Shown piece after piece: positions 54,281-63,520 of a stretch of DNA of 64,000 bases (within the stretch, counting starts at the first letter, position 1; each line of letters opens with the position of its first letter). The notes below the pieces were generated by a model. That model saw only the letters and a list, made by a program, of their open reading frames with translations. It was not told where the DNA came from and made no database searches. The position numbers and the translations under genes are program-made. This stretch comes from Luteibacter anthropi (GTDB lineage: Bacteria > Pseudomonadota > Gammaproteobacteria > Xanthomonadales > Rhodanobacteraceae): positions 248,001-312,000 of the forward strand of contig NZ_JAARLZ010000004.1 in the NCBI RefSeq assembly GCF_011759365.1, given 5' to 3'.

Positions 54281-57018
54281 TTGTATGGATCGGTCATATA
54301 GGGGCTAGGGATGGGCGATTGGCGGTCAAATGGGTCTGCTCCATTTGATGCATCGAGTGTGTCGCGAACGAAGGAATGGCAGTAGTTCATCGGTGGAATG
54401 AAGCGGCCTAGTGGTCGCCCTGGTGATATGAGTCTATTTACATTCGCTTCATCGGCGCCAGGTGCAAGTCGGCACTCCGCGCTTCTTCCGGCGCTACGAG
54501 TTCCATGGTCCACGGTTTCCACTGGTGATCCAATAAAGTCATATTCATTGCCCGCATTTGCTCCTGCCTTTGCGGTGCCCATTCCAGCTTCCTGCGTGTC
54601 CGTCTTCAGCCAGTAGTGATCGATAGGGCCGAGCTTTCCATCAAATGCGGGATCGCGGCAAACCCAAACGGACAAGCCTAAAGTATCGCTGTAGGTCAGT
54701 GGGTCGTTAATTCCATACGTGTATGTACTTTTCCCCCCAGAAAGGCCTAAGGGGTCGCTCTGTATATATCGGCCTGCAAACGCATCATAGTCACGGTGCA
54801 AGTTGTAGGCCTTGCCTGCTTCCTTGTCGTAGTATTGCCCCGGAAAGCGCAGGTTAAGCGCGTAGCCTGTCGTCGATACCGGCCTTGCTTCGCCAAACGG
54901 ATTGCTGGTGTAAGACCAATGCCAAGCCATTGCACCGGCGTTTGTTGTAACCACACGTGGCGATCCGAGCGCATCGGCATGCACATAGTTCAATGATGCT
55001 GCGCCGCCATTGTCCAGCACGCCCACCGGGATGCCGCCGAGCCACAGATAGTCACGCGTTGTGTTTCCCGTCGCTTCCGACAGCAACTGACTTCCCTCGT
55101 CATACGCAAAGCGCGTCGTCGTTCCCTCTGCCGTCTTGCTCGTGCGTTGCTCCAGACTGTTGTACACGTAGCTGCCCACCGTCTGGCCGTTACGCTGCAC
55201 AACCGTCATCCGATTGCGGCCGTTGTAGCCATAGCCCCACGCGTCACCGGCAAAGGCGTTACCTGTCGTATTGCCGTTGGCGTCATAGGTCCGCGATGCC
55301 GTGCCGATGCTCGTCAGCCAGTGGGTGCCGGGCTGATAGCCGTAAGTGCCCGTTGCCAGACCGCTGCCCGTCTTGCTGAGGCGGTCGCCGGTCTTGTTGT
55401 ATGTGTAGGCCTCGATGGCCTGTCCGGCCGGGTCGTCCACGCTGGCGAGGCGGTATGGCGGATCGTAGCGATAGCTCTCCGAGCCAGTGCCCGCCTCACT
55501 CACCCCCGTGATGTTGCCCATCGCATCGCGGATGAAGTGCAATTCCAGGGCCGGGCTGACGATGTCGGTGATGCGGTAGTTGGCGTCGTAGGTGCGGCTG
55601 ATCGTCTGGCCGTTGCCCAGCGTATAGGACTGGATCGGGCCGAACGGCAGGTAGGTCGCGTTACTGACGACGGCCTGTGCGGTGCCGCCCGGCGGCGTGA
55701 CCGTGAGCCCGCTGATCTGGCCGAGGGCGTCATAGCTGTAGGTCACCACGGCGCCGCTGGGGCGGGTCTCGGTGTGGATGCGGTCGGCCAGGGTATAGCT
55801 GTACGCCACGGTGTCCGTCGCATCGCCCTGGGTCTGGCGCTTCTGGATGACGTTGCCCCGGGCGTCGTAGCAGTAGGTCGTGGTGACGGCCTGCTCCACG
55901 ATGCGGGTCAGGCGGCCGATGGGAGCGGATGCGGCGCAGCCGGTAACCGTATTGGCCTCGTCGTAGTGGTAGCTGACGTTGAGGCTGGTGTCGGCATAGC
56001 TGGCCGAGGTGCGCCGGTTCAGGGCGTCGTAGGCGTAGGTGGTGGTGATCCCCTTGGCATCGGTCTGGGTCAGGCGATTGCCGGCGGCATCGACGGTGAA
56101 GGTCGTGGTGCCGGTGTCCGGGCTGTGGATGCCGGTCAGGTCACCCAGGCCGTTGTGGTCGTAGAGGGTGTTCAGGCCATCCGGGTCGCTGATGCCGGTG
56201 ACGTTGTCGCTGGCGTCATGACTGGAGACGGAGGTGGTATTGGCGGTGGCCGGGTTCGCGCCGTTGTAGTCCTCGATGGTGCTGACCAGGCGGTTCAGTG
56301 CATCGTAGCCCTGCTTTCGCTGCACGCCCCTGGCATCGGCCGAGTGCACCGGGTGGCCTTCGGCGTCGTAGCCGTCGGTGGTGTCGAAGGACAGCACCGT
56401 GCGGTTGAGGGCATCGGTGACGGTCAGCAGCTGGCTGAGGCTGTTGAAGGTGCGCGAGAGCGAGCGGCGGACCGTGCCGCTGGCGTCGGAGGTTTCTTCC
56501 TTCGTGCGGTTGCCTGCCGCATCCAGGGTGTAGTGCACCCGGTTGCCCTGCCCGTCGGTGATGTCGGTCAGGCGGCTGGCGTCGTCGAAGGTGTACTTGA
56601 GCGTCACGCCATCGGCATCGGTGGTCTGGATGATGTTGCCGATGGCGTCGTAGGTAAGCGTAGTGACCGAGGGCGTGCCGGTGGCATCCCGGGTGGTGGT
56701 CGCCAGCCAGCCTTCGGGGGTGTAGGTCATCAGGGTCACGATGCCGTTGGCATCGGTGATCTTGCCCGGATGGCCGTACAGATCGTAGGCGTCGTAGCTG
56801 GTGACGTGGCCCAGGGCATCGGTGGCCGTGGCGAGGCGGCCCTGGGCGTTATAGGTGTAACGGGTGATATCGGCCACGTCGGTACGTGGGCCATCCACCG
56901 TTTCGACGAGGCCGGCGGCGTTGTAGGTCATGGTCGCGACGCGGTCGGCCGTGGCGGCGTGCGTCAGCGCGGAGACAAGAGCGAGCGCGAGCGGTGTCCA
57001 GCGAAGTCCTTTGGTCAT
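54277..57018 (-). CDS. Rhs protein, C-terminal half with core domain and variable toxin tip
   Basis: The 913-residue protein has its own signal peptide (LALALVSALTHA). Many YD repeats follow (TYDAIGNIIQTTDADG-type), then the Rhs core: YLWLGGIPVGVLDNGG, HADALGSPRVVT, LRFPGQYYDKEAG and GRYIQSDPLGLSGG. The self-cleavage motif DPxGL before the tip is altered to SDTLGL (about 777-782). The last 131 residues (783-913) are the variable tip with DHYWLKTD and NYCHSFV, a possible His/Cys pair. A good ribosome-binding site (AAGGA) precedes the ATG, three bases after the stop of the N-terminal half. Confidence 0.92.
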   Translation of the reverse strand: MTKGLRWTPLALALVSALTHAATADRVATMTYNAAGLVETVDGPRTDVADITRYTYNAQGRLATATDALGHVTSYDAYDLYGHPGKITDANGIVTLMTYTPEGWLATTTRDATGTPSVTTLTYDAIGNIIQTTDADGVTLKYTFDDASRLTDITDGQGNRVHYTLDAAGNRTKEETSDASGTVRRSLSRTFNSLSQLLTVTDALNRTVLSFDTTDGYDAEGHPVHSADARGVQRKQGYDALNRLVSTIEDYNGANPATANTTSVSSHDASDNVTGISDPDGLNTLYDHNGLGDLTGIHSPDTGTTTFTVDAAGNRLTQTDAKGITTTYAYDALNRRTSASYADTSLNVSYHYDEANTVTGCAASAPIGRLTRIVEQAVTTTYCYDARGNVIQKRQTQGDATDTVAYSYTLADRIHTETRPSGAVVTYSYDALGQISGLTVTPPGGTAQAVVSNATYLPFGPIQSYTLGNGQTISRTYDANYRITDIVSPALELHFIRDAMGNITGVSEAGTGSESYRYDPPYRLASVDDPAGQAIEAYTYNKTGDRLSKTGSGLATGTYGYQPGTHWLTSIGTASRTYDANGNTTGNAFAGDAWGYGYNGRNRMTVVQRNGQTVGSYVYNSLEQRTSKTAEGTTTRFAYDEGSQLLSEATGNTTRDYLWLGGIPVGVLDNGGAASLNYVHADALGSPRVVTTNAGAMAWHWSYTSNPFGEARPVSTTGYALNLRFPGQYYDKEAGKAYNLHRDYDAFAGRYIQSDPLGLSGGKSTYTYGINDPLTYSDTLGLSVWVCRDPAFDGKLGPIDHYWLKTDTQEAGMGTAKAGANAGNEYDFIGSPVETVDHGTRSAGRSAECRLAPGADEANVNRLISPGRPLGRFIPPMNYCHSFVRDTLDASNGADPFDRQSPIPSPYMTDPYK

Positions 57019-57021
57019 CGG

Positions 57022-58584
57022 TCAGTCCTTGAGCGAGCGAACGGTGGTCGAGAGCGGGCGGCCATTAGCGTCGTAGGTGTACGACGTGACTCGATCAAAC
57101 GTGGTCACGGTGGCCGGGCGGAAGCTAGTGCCGTCCCAGGTCGTGGTGATCGTGCGCTCTTCGGGGGTGCTCTTCGCTTCGGTTTTCGTCGTGATGCGTC
57201 CCTGGGGGGCGTAGGTGAACGCGGTGATCCTGCCCAGTGCATTGGTTTGCGTGGCGATCTGTCCGCGTGCGTCGTAAGTGAAGGATGAGTTGCTGATGGG
57301 GCAGCCGGGCACCGGTTCGCCGGATACCGAGGTCATCCGGCGTGTACCGCCCACCGTGCCGTAGGTGTAGGTCACCACGTGTCCCAGGGGATTGGTGACC
57401 GTGGTGGTGGCGTCGTCGACGTAGGCAATGACGGTCTTGTCGGCGCCACCGGCATGTTCGCTGGAGATCGCCCGGCCTTGGCTGTCGTAGGTCCAGGTCG
57501 CGGCGCGCACGCCCCGCTCGTCGAACAGGCCGGTGAGGAAGCGCGGGTGCTCGACATCCTCATACACGTAGCGTCGCGACGTGGTCTTGCCCTGCACTTT
57601 ACGTGTCGCCTGCTGCAATTGTCCTTCGTCGCTATACGTATAGGTCACGCTTACGCCCGTCGAGGACAGCGAGACCAGCTGTTCGGAGAAGTCCTTGGTG
57701 AAGACCAGCGTATGGCCACGAGAATCCTTGACGGTGACCTTGATATTGAAGTTGGCATCGAAGCCATAGGTCAGGGTCTGGGTCAGGCCGTTGGCGCCGC
57801 GGTAGCTGGTGAGCTGGCCCTGGCCATTGAAGGTATAGACATCGTTCGCCGGAGAGCTGTAGATCCATTTCGATCCGGAACGGCTGAGGCTGCCGCGCTC
57901 CGACGACTCGCCGGTCGCCACGCTGCCCGTGACCGCGAATAGCGAGGCTCGCCCATCGTCCAAGGTCAGCGAGGCCACGCCCATGCCTACGATCAGATTC
58001 GCGCTGTACGTATGGCGCCAGCGGCCATCGGCACTGTTGTAGAACCGAGTGAAGGCCAGCTCGCCATCGGCATCCGCGAAGTCGCTCTCGCGCTGGAACT
58101 TGTTGCCGATGGCGGCGTTGATCGGATTACCCTGGCAGTCGTTCGGATCGTTGTTGGGATCGTCATCGGGATCGCCAAACTGCTTGCGAGCGAGCGCATC
58201 ACCATCCAGGACGCATTCACCGGTGACGAAGTCGAAGACCTTATCGACGTCGCAGGGGCCTTCGACGACGGCGATGATGTGGGGAATGTGTTGCGGCGCT
58301 CCCTCGCCCACCCGCGCCAAGGTGTCGCAATTGTATAGATACGGGTTTCCCGACATCGGTGCGAAGGTGGGTGCCACATAGGCAAGGACGTGTGAGTTGC
58401 CCGAATTGTACGTGGCCACATCGGCCTTGTAGGCCGCCTGGCAGGCGGCATCGGCGGACGGGTAATGCACCATGTCGTCGGCGGGTGGGAAGGATGGGGA
58501 ATCCAGTGCGAACCACACCTCATCGGCGTGCGCCACGTTGGCGAGTGACAGAATGATGGATACGGCGATTGCTGTGGTCTTCAT
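57022..58584 (-). CDS. Rhs protein, N-terminal half (DUF6531-like plus YD repeats)
   Basis: The 520-residue protein has a signal peptide (ending NVAHA), a Cys-containing N-terminal domain (~22-150), then NPINAAIGNKFQRESDF, the DUF6531-like entry motif of Rhs proteins, and YD repeats to its end. It stops in mid-repeat (TYDANGRPLSTTV), and the next gene resumes YD repeats after a new signal peptide. Together the two equal one normal Rhs protein of about 1,430 residues. GGGAGAGG precedes the ATG. Confidence 0.9.
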   Translation of the reverse strand: MKTTAIAVSIILSLANVAHADEVWFALDSPSFPPADDMVHYPSADAACQAAYKADVATYNSGNSHVLAYVAPTFAPMSGNPYLYNCDTLARVGEGAPQHIPHIIAVVEGPCDVDKVFDFVTGECVLDGDALARKQFGDPDDDPNNDPNDCQGNPINAAIGNKFQRESDFADADGELAFTRFYNSADGRWRHTYSANLIVGMGVASLTLDDGRASLFAVTGSVATGESSERGSLSRSGSKWIYSSPANDVYTFNGQGQLTSYRGANGLTQTLTYGFDANFNIKVTVKDSRGHTLVFTKDFSEQLVSLSSTGVSVTYTYSDEGQLQQATRKVQGKTTSRRYVYEDVEHPRFLTGLFDERGVRAATWTYDSQGRAISSEHAGGADKTVIAYVDDATTTVTNPLGHVVTYTYGTVGGTRRMTSVSGEPVPGCPISNSSFTYDARGQIATQTNALGRITAFTYAPQGRITTKTEAKSTPEERTITTTWDGTSFRPATVTTFDRVTSYTYDANGRPLSTTVRSLKD

Positions 58585-59297
58585 GACCTCTCCCTGATGA
58601 TTCGGTATCCGTGGATCAGAAGAATGATGGTGGCATCTTGGATCCGATGAAGGGCCTGCATGGGCAGGCCGGCGTGATGATTCCTGGCTGGCTGTCGTTC
58701 TGTTAGTAGAAGATGGCTAGTTTCGCAGTGATGATTTTAGTGAGTCACGCGAAAACGGCAGATTGAATGCTTATCTCTGCCCATTGCGTCCATGCGGGCG
58801 AGCCCGCACGGCGGGGCTCGCATGAGATCACGCGTGATGGGTTTTCGTCTTGAGAAAGATGGACAGGAAACGTGTCGTTGTTGAGGCGATCGTGTGTCGT
58901 TGATGAGGTGGTAGCGCGATGCCGATCACATCAAGCGCAGTTGCAGGTGCGCGCCTCGCGCGCGACAGGTACGCGGCGATACGTGCGGAATGATCGATGC
59001 ATCGCGATGGTGATGATGCAATGCGCTTGGAGTCATCGCTGTGTTGATGCGTGGCCGGTCGCGCGCGAGGCGCGCTCCTACAGGGTTATGTGCAACTTGG
59101 GGTGGTATTTCGGACTCGATCCTACAGACATGATGGAATTGATCTGATAGGGTGCGTTCGTTGCCTGTGGATCGGACGCAAGAGAAGAAGCACAGGCAAC
59201 CGTCACTCACCATTGCGGTGAGAAGCATGGCCGCCCGGGTGCAGCAAACACCCGAACGGCCACTGACTCCAACCTTGCAGCAACAAGGACCAGAGCT
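58585..59297. other. Intergenic region upstream of Rhs operon
   Basis: This stretch holds the Rhs promoter region, an imperfect hairpin around CGAGCCCGC/GCGGGGCTCG near 58799-58820, and a widely spaced REP pair annotated separately. No convincing protein gene; the frame crossing 58872-59147 is made largely of REP sequence. Confidence 0.5.
58942..59083. repeat. Degenerate REP inverted pair
   Basis: A mutated forward REP (58942-58969, GCAGG in place of GTAGG) and an intact reverse REP (59055-59083) are separated by about 85 bp containing several GATG/CATC steps. The linker is longer than in other pairs. Confidence 0.7.
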
Positions 59298-59393
59298 ATG
59301 TCGAAGTTTACGGCATTCCCATCCCCTCCGCTTTTATGCGGACACCCCCACGGTAGCGATCGCGCGTTCCGGAGCGCTTCCGGCCGCGTCTGA
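59298..59393 (+). CDS. Possible 31-residue leader peptide
   Basis: ATG 59298 has AAGGA eight bases upstream and encodes MSKFTAFPSPPLLCGHPHGS followed by a basic tail before TGA. In the same frame a second short ORF (59418-59480) follows, and the frame is open again until a TGA that overlaps the ATG of the gene at 59624. It could be a regulatory leader or a small-protein gene interrupted by stops. I recognise no family. Confidence 0.35.
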   Translation: MSKFTAFPSPPLLCGHPHGSDRAFRSASGRV

Positions 59394-59623
59394 CCCCACG
59401 CGACGTCCGCCGTGTCCATGAGAAGGTTCCTCGCCGTTGCCACCCGGCGCGTAGCCGTGTGGCCGGTCACGGCCGGCTGACGCCGCTTTCATACGCTGTC
59501 CCTGACGCCCGATCGTTCCGTGGAGGAACGGCCGTGGGAAACGCTTCCCATCGTTCGAGTGACGAGGGGTATGCCGGGAGGCATGCCCCGCCTCGATACG
59601 GGCGCACCACAAGGAGTGTCTTC

Positions 59624-59911
59624 ATGATTGACCCGAACAGCAGCATGGGCACCGGCATGGCTCCGTTTTGTCCCGACCCGCAGGCCACGGTGGAATCCCT
59701 GCTCGACCTCATTGGCGACTGGCTCACGTATGTGGGTGGCATGCATGAGGTGCTGGCTGACATGGCGGCCGATCCCGAACCGCCGGATCGTCATCAGCTG
59801 GCTTGCATGCTGGGTACGGTGGCGTTGCTGATCCGGCAGAGTGAACGTTGCATACGGCAGGTGAAGTGTCGCTATGTGCGAGAGGCCGGCGAGATGACGG
59901 GAGGTGATTGA
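59624..59911 (+). CDS. Small unknown protein, first of a two-gene module
   Basis: The 95-residue soluble protein is acidic at first and mostly helical (VESLLDLIGDWLTYVGGMHE), ending with QSERCIRQVKCRYVREAGE. AAGGAG lies eight bases before the ATG. It resembles the protein at 29030-29239 in its C-terminal R-x2-C-I-R-Q segment and in being followed by a two-helix membrane protein. Translation is coupled to the next gene by a one-base overlap. Function unknown. Confidence 0.7.
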   Translation: MIDPNSSMGTGMAPFCPDPQATVESLLDLIGDWLTYVGGMHEVLADMAADPEPPDRHQLACMLGTVALLIRQSERCIRQVKCRYVREAGEMTGGD

Positions 59912-60207
59912 TGGATCTGCCTGTCACAGCCATTACGGGTGCCGGGCTTGGTCTGCTGGCCGTGAACGTGGCGGTTTACCTCGATCGCATGCATGGGGTT
60001 ACCCATGCCTGTCGCAGCGCGCGTGAGTTCTGTGTGGTGTCGTTTGGTTTTGCGCTGGTGGCAGCGGTGGCGTTGCTGGACCTTGTGACTGAGGTGTGGA
60101 TTGATCCGCAGGAGAGTGTGGTCTTGGGTGTGCTGATGTCGGCCGGGATCGGGTTGTCGCTTACGACTTCGGCGGCGTTGGGGTTTTGTCTGGTTTCCCG
60201 GTTGTAG
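59911..60207 (+). CDS. Small membrane protein, second of a two-gene module
   Basis: The 98-residue protein has about three membrane helices (~5-24, ~42-62, ~72-95). A very strong ribosome-binding site (GGGAGGTGA, 59899-59907) lies just before the ATG, which shares a base with the preceding stop. The first helix (LLAVNVAVYLDRMHG) and the following Cys resemble the membrane protein at 29236-29451. The module is therefore present twice in this window. Function unknown. Confidence 0.7.
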   Translation: MDLPVTAITGAGLGLLAVNVAVYLDRMHGVTHACRSAREFCVVSFGFALVAAVALLDLVTEVWIDPQESVVLGVLMSAGIGLSLTTSAALGFCLVSRL

Positions 60208-60241
60208 GTGGGGTGGCCGGGGCAATACGGTTTTATTGGGG

Positions 60242-60268
60242 CGGTCGCGCGCGAGGCGCGCTCCTACA
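60242..60268 (-). repeat. Single REP upstream of prpE
   Basis: A reverse REP with the GTAG foot lies between the small membrane protein gene and prpE, about 85 bp before the prpE start. Confidence 0.85.
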
Positions 60269-60352
60269 AATGCGGGTTCGACCTTGGTCCATAGGCAGTC
60301 GTGATCTTCCTGGGCTACCCTCGGGATTCTTATCCTGTAGCGGAGGCGGCGC

Positions 60353-62254
60353 ATGGGTTACGAGGAAAGCTGGCGACGGTCGGTGGATGAGCCCGAGGCA
60401 TTCTGGGCGGAGCAGGCCCGGCTCATCGACTGGAAGGAGCCGCCCCGGCAGATACTCGATGCTTCGCGCCCACCGTTTCGCCGCTGGTTCGTTGGTGGCA
60501 CCACCAATCTCTGCCATAACGCGGTGGATCGCCACCTTACGACGCGGCCCGACCAGCTCGCCATCGTGGCGGTGTCCACGGAAACGCAGGTCACCCGTGA
60601 GATCAGCTATCGCGAACTGCATCGCGAGGTGAATGCGTTTGCCGCGACGCTGCTGGCACTGGGAGTGAAGCGGGGCGATCGTGTGGTGATCTATATGCCG
60701 AATATCGCCGAGGCAGTGTTCGCGATGCTGGCCTGTGCGCGGATCGGGGCGATTCATTCCGTCGTGTTCGGTGGCTTTGCCGCGCATAACCTCGCCATGC
60801 GCATCGACGATGCCGAGCCCGTGGTGCTGGTCTGTGCCGATGCCGGTATGCGCGGTGGCAAGGTCATTCCTTACAAACCGCTGGTGGATGCGGCGCTGGC
60901 AGAGGCGAGTACGCCGCCGGCCCATGTGCTGGTGGTGGATCGCGGACTGGATGCCGGCATGCAGATGACCGGCGGCAGGGATGTGCTCTACGCGCCACTT
61001 CGCGAGATGCATCTTGATGCCGTTGTGCCGGTGGAATGGCTTGAATCGAACGAGCCGAGCTATCTGCTTTACACGTCGGGTACGACAGGGCGGCCCAAGG
61101 GTGTGCAACGCGATGTCGGTGGTTACGCCGTGGCGCTGGCGCTGTCCATGACCACGATCTTCGATCTGCAACCCGGGCAGGCGATTTTGTGTACGTCGGA
61201 CGTGGGCTGGGCCGTCGGGCATTCGTATAACGTGTATGGGCCGCTGATCGGTGGTTGTACCGCGATTCTTTATGAAGGCCTGCCTACGAATCCTGACCCC
61301 GGCATCTGGTGGCGCCTTTGCGAAACCTATGGCGTGCGCACGGTATTTTCGTCGCCGACGGGGATACGCATCCTGAAGAAGCAGGACGAGGCGTGGTTGC
61401 GCAGGTACGACCTGTCGGCGTTGCGGTGGATCTTTCTTGCGGGTGAGCCGCTGGACCAGCCAACGTATGACTGGCTGACTGAAGGCACGGGCAAGACGGT
61501 TATCGATAACTACTGGCAGACCGAGACGGGGTGGCCGGCGTTGTCTTTGATGCCGGGATTGGATTTGAAGCCGGTCAGGCCTGGTTCGCCGGGTTTTCCC
61601 ACGTTCGGTTACCGCATGCGGGTGATCGACGATGCCACCGGTGAAGATAAGGCGCCGGGCGAGAAGGGTGTGCTGGTGATCGAGCCGCCGTTGCCGCCGG
61701 GTTGTCTCACGACGATCTGGCGTGATGACGAGCGTTACGTACGCAGTTACTTCGGGCATTTCAAGGAGCTGCTGTACAGCTCACTGGACTGGGCAGTGCG
61801 CGATGCCGACGGGTACATTTTCATCCTGGGGCGCACGGACGATGTCATCAACGTGGCGGGGCATCGGTTGGGGACACGGGAAATCGAGGAATCGGTGGCA
61901 ACCTTGCCGGCGGTGGCCGAGGTGGCGGTGGTGGGCGTGGCCGATGGGTTGAAGGGGCAGGTGCCGGCCGTGTTCGCGACGTTGAAGCAGGATGTCGGTG
62001 GCGATGCGGGCGAGGTGGCGCGGGCCATGGAGCAGCGGGTGGTGGAGTTGCTGGGGGCTCTGGCCCGACCGGGGTGTATCTATGTGGTGGGTGCGTTGCC
62101 CAAGACTCGCTCGGGGAAACTGCTGCGGCGCGCCTTGCAGGCGGTCGTTGAGGGGAGGGAGGCGGGGGATCTTTCGACACTGGATGATCCGGGGGCGTTG
62201 GAGGGGATCCGGCGGGCGGTGGAGGCGGGGCCGCATTGTGGGCAGCGGCGGTAG
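60353..62254 (+). CDS. prpE: Propionyl-CoA synthetase
   Basis: The 633-residue acyl-CoA synthetase has the AMP-binding motif YTSGTTGRPKG, the A5-type motif NYWQTETGWP and the C-terminal catalytic lysine Lys589 in KTRSGKLLRR. MGYEESWRRSVDEPEAFWAE is typical of PrpE N-termini. It activates propionate to propionyl-CoA, which enters the methylcitrate cycle through prpC and prpB downstream. GGAGG lies upstream of the ATG. The 3' end is unusually rich in GGG codons. Confidence 0.93.
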   Translation: MGYEESWRRSVDEPEAFWAEQARLIDWKEPPRQILDASRPPFRRWFVGGTTNLCHNAVDRHLTTRPDQLAIVAVSTETQVTREISYRELHREVNAFAATLLALGVKRGDRVVIYMPNIAEAVFAMLACARIGAIHSVVFGGFAAHNLAMRIDDAEPVVLVCADAGMRGGKVIPYKPLVDAALAEASTPPAHVLVVDRGLDAGMQMTGGRDVLYAPLREMHLDAVVPVEWLESNEPSYLLYTSGTTGRPKGVQRDVGGYAVALALSMTTIFDLQPGQAILCTSDVGWAVGHSYNVYGPLIGGCTAILYEGLPTNPDPGIWWRLCETYGVRTVFSSPTGIRILKKQDEAWLRRYDLSALRWIFLAGEPLDQPTYDWLTEGTGKTVIDNYWQTETGWPALSLMPGLDLKPVRPGSPGFPTFGYRMRVIDDATGEDKAPGEKGVLVIEPPLPPGCLTTIWRDDERYVRSYFGHFKELLYSSLDWAVRDADGYIFILGRTDDVINVAGHRLGTREIEESVATLPAVAEVAVVGVADGLKGQVPAVFATLKQDVGGDAGEVARAMEQRVVELLGALARPGCIYVVGALPKTRSGKLLRRALQAVVEGREAGDLSTLDDPGALEGIRRAVEAGPHCGQRR

Positions 62255-62267
62255 GTGTTCGGCTTCG

Positions 62268-62423
62268 CCGGTCGCGCGCAAGGCGCGCTCCTACACAAGC
62301 TGCCCCGCCCGGGCGTGGTCGTGCACATGTCGTCCTGCCCGGGCGTGGTCGCGCGCATGTTGTCCTGCCCGGGCGTGGTCGTACACATGTCGTCCTGTAG
62401 GAGCGCGCCTTGCGCGCGACCGG
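62268..62423. repeat. REP inverted pair enclosing a 30-bp tandem repeat
   Basis: A reverse REP (62268-62295) and a forward REP (62396-62423) flank three copies of a 30-bp unit, CCCGGGCGTGGTCGTGCACA plus ATGTCGTCCTG, starting at 62308, 62338 and 62368. A degenerate REP follows at 62485-62510. The block lies between prpE and prpB. Confidence 0.85.
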
Positions 62424-62590
62424 CGAAGCCGAAAATCCGGGTCATGCGTGGTGTCCCGGGGCCGCGCGCGAGCATCGCAGCCCATGCAGGAGCGAGCCTC
62501 GCGCGCAACCGTCCGGGCGGCGACTCTCCATCTGCCCGTGCCTCCCAAGGCTTAGCCGCACCGCAACAAGGCTTAAACAATCCTTCGCGC

Positions 62591-62596
62591 TAAAAT
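62591..62596 (+). promoter_or_regulatory. Putative -10 element of prpB
   Basis: TAAAAT lies about 25 bases before the prpB ATG in the only AT-rich patch of the spacer (CTTAAACAATCC just upstream). A CGGAGAG ribosome-binding site follows before the start codon. No clear -35 hexamer. Confidence 0.4.
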
Positions 62597-62620
62597 GGCG
62601 GTCTTTACGCGGAGAGTTCC

Positions 62621-63508
62621 ATGGCACAGCAAACCTCGCCCGGCGCCCGTTTCCGCGCCGCGCTGGCGGAAGAGAAGCCGCTGCAGGTGATCGGCGCGAT
62701 CAACGCCAACCACGCCCTGCTGGCCAGGCGGGCCGGTTACCGTGCCATCTACCTCTCCGGCGGCGGCGTGGCCGCCGGCTCGCTGGGCCTGCCGGATCTC
62801 GGCATCAACACCCTCGACGACGTGCTCACCGACGTGCGCCGCATCACCGATGTGTGTGACCTGCCGTTGCTGGTGGATATCGACACCGGCTTCGGCCCCA
62901 GCGCCTTCAACATCGCGCGCACGGTGAAGAGCCTCATCAAGTTCGGCGCCGCGGCCTGCCACATCGAGGACCAGGTGGGCGCCAAGCGCTGCGGTCATCG
63001 CCCGGGCAAGGAAATCGTCAGCGCCGGCGAGATGGCCGACCGCGTCAAGGCGGCCGCCGATGCGAAGACCGATCCGGACTTCTTCCTCATCGCCCGCACC
63101 GATGCCATCGCCGTGGACGGCGTGGAAGCCGCTATCGAGCGCGCCATCGCCTGCGCCGAGGCCGGTGCCGATGCGATTTTCGTCGAGGCGGCCTACGACC
63201 TGCCCACCTACAAGCGTTTCACCGATGCGCTGAAGGTGCCGGTGCTGGCCAACATCACCGAATTCGGCCAGACCCCGCTGTTCAGCACCGAAGAGCTCGG
63301 CAGCGTTGGTGTCGGCATCGTGCTTTATCCGCTGTCTGCCTTCCGCGCCATGAACAAGGCCGCGGAAAACGTCTACACCGCCATCCGCCGCGACGGTCAC
63401 CAGCGCAACGTCATCGACACGATGCAGACGCGCGAAGAGCTCTACGACCGGATCGGTTACCACGAATACGAGCGTCGTCTCGACGCTCTTTTCTCGAAGA
63501 AGGGTTAA
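62621..63508 (+). CDS. prpB: 2-methylisocitrate lyase
   Basis: PrpB splits 2-methylisocitrate into pyruvate and succinate in the methylcitrate cycle. The 295-residue length is typical. The active-site loop KRCGH is at 122-126 (Cys124), with metal-binding VDIDTGFG at 85-92 and HIEDQ at 114-118. [13 protein letters not shown] is also characteristic. It is followed after 12 bp by prpC. Confidence 0.96.
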   Translation: MAQQTSPGARFRAALAEEKPLQVIGAINANHALLARRAGYRAIYLSGGGVAAGSLGLPDLGINTLDDVLTDVRRITDVCDLPLLVDIDTGFGPSAFNIARTVKSLIKFGAAACHIEDQVGAKRCGHRPGKEIVSAGEMADRVKAAADAKTDPDFFLIARTDAIAVDGVEAAIERAIACAEAGADAIFVEAAYDLPTYKRFTDALKVPVLANITEFGQTPLFSTEELGSVGVGIVLYPLSAFRAMNKAAENVYTAIRRDGHQRNVIDTMQTREELYDRIGYHEYERRLDALFSKKG

Positions 63509-63520
63509 GGAGAGTCACGC

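Noticed and set aside
55147-57288. Long plus-strand frame opposite the Rhs gene
   Set aside because: Its Gly/Val/Ala-rich repeats come from the complement of YD-repeat codons; no independent features.
58872-59147. 91-codon frame upstream of the Rhs operon
   Set aside because: It is built from a degenerate REP pair and its linker; no ribosome-binding site or family likeness.
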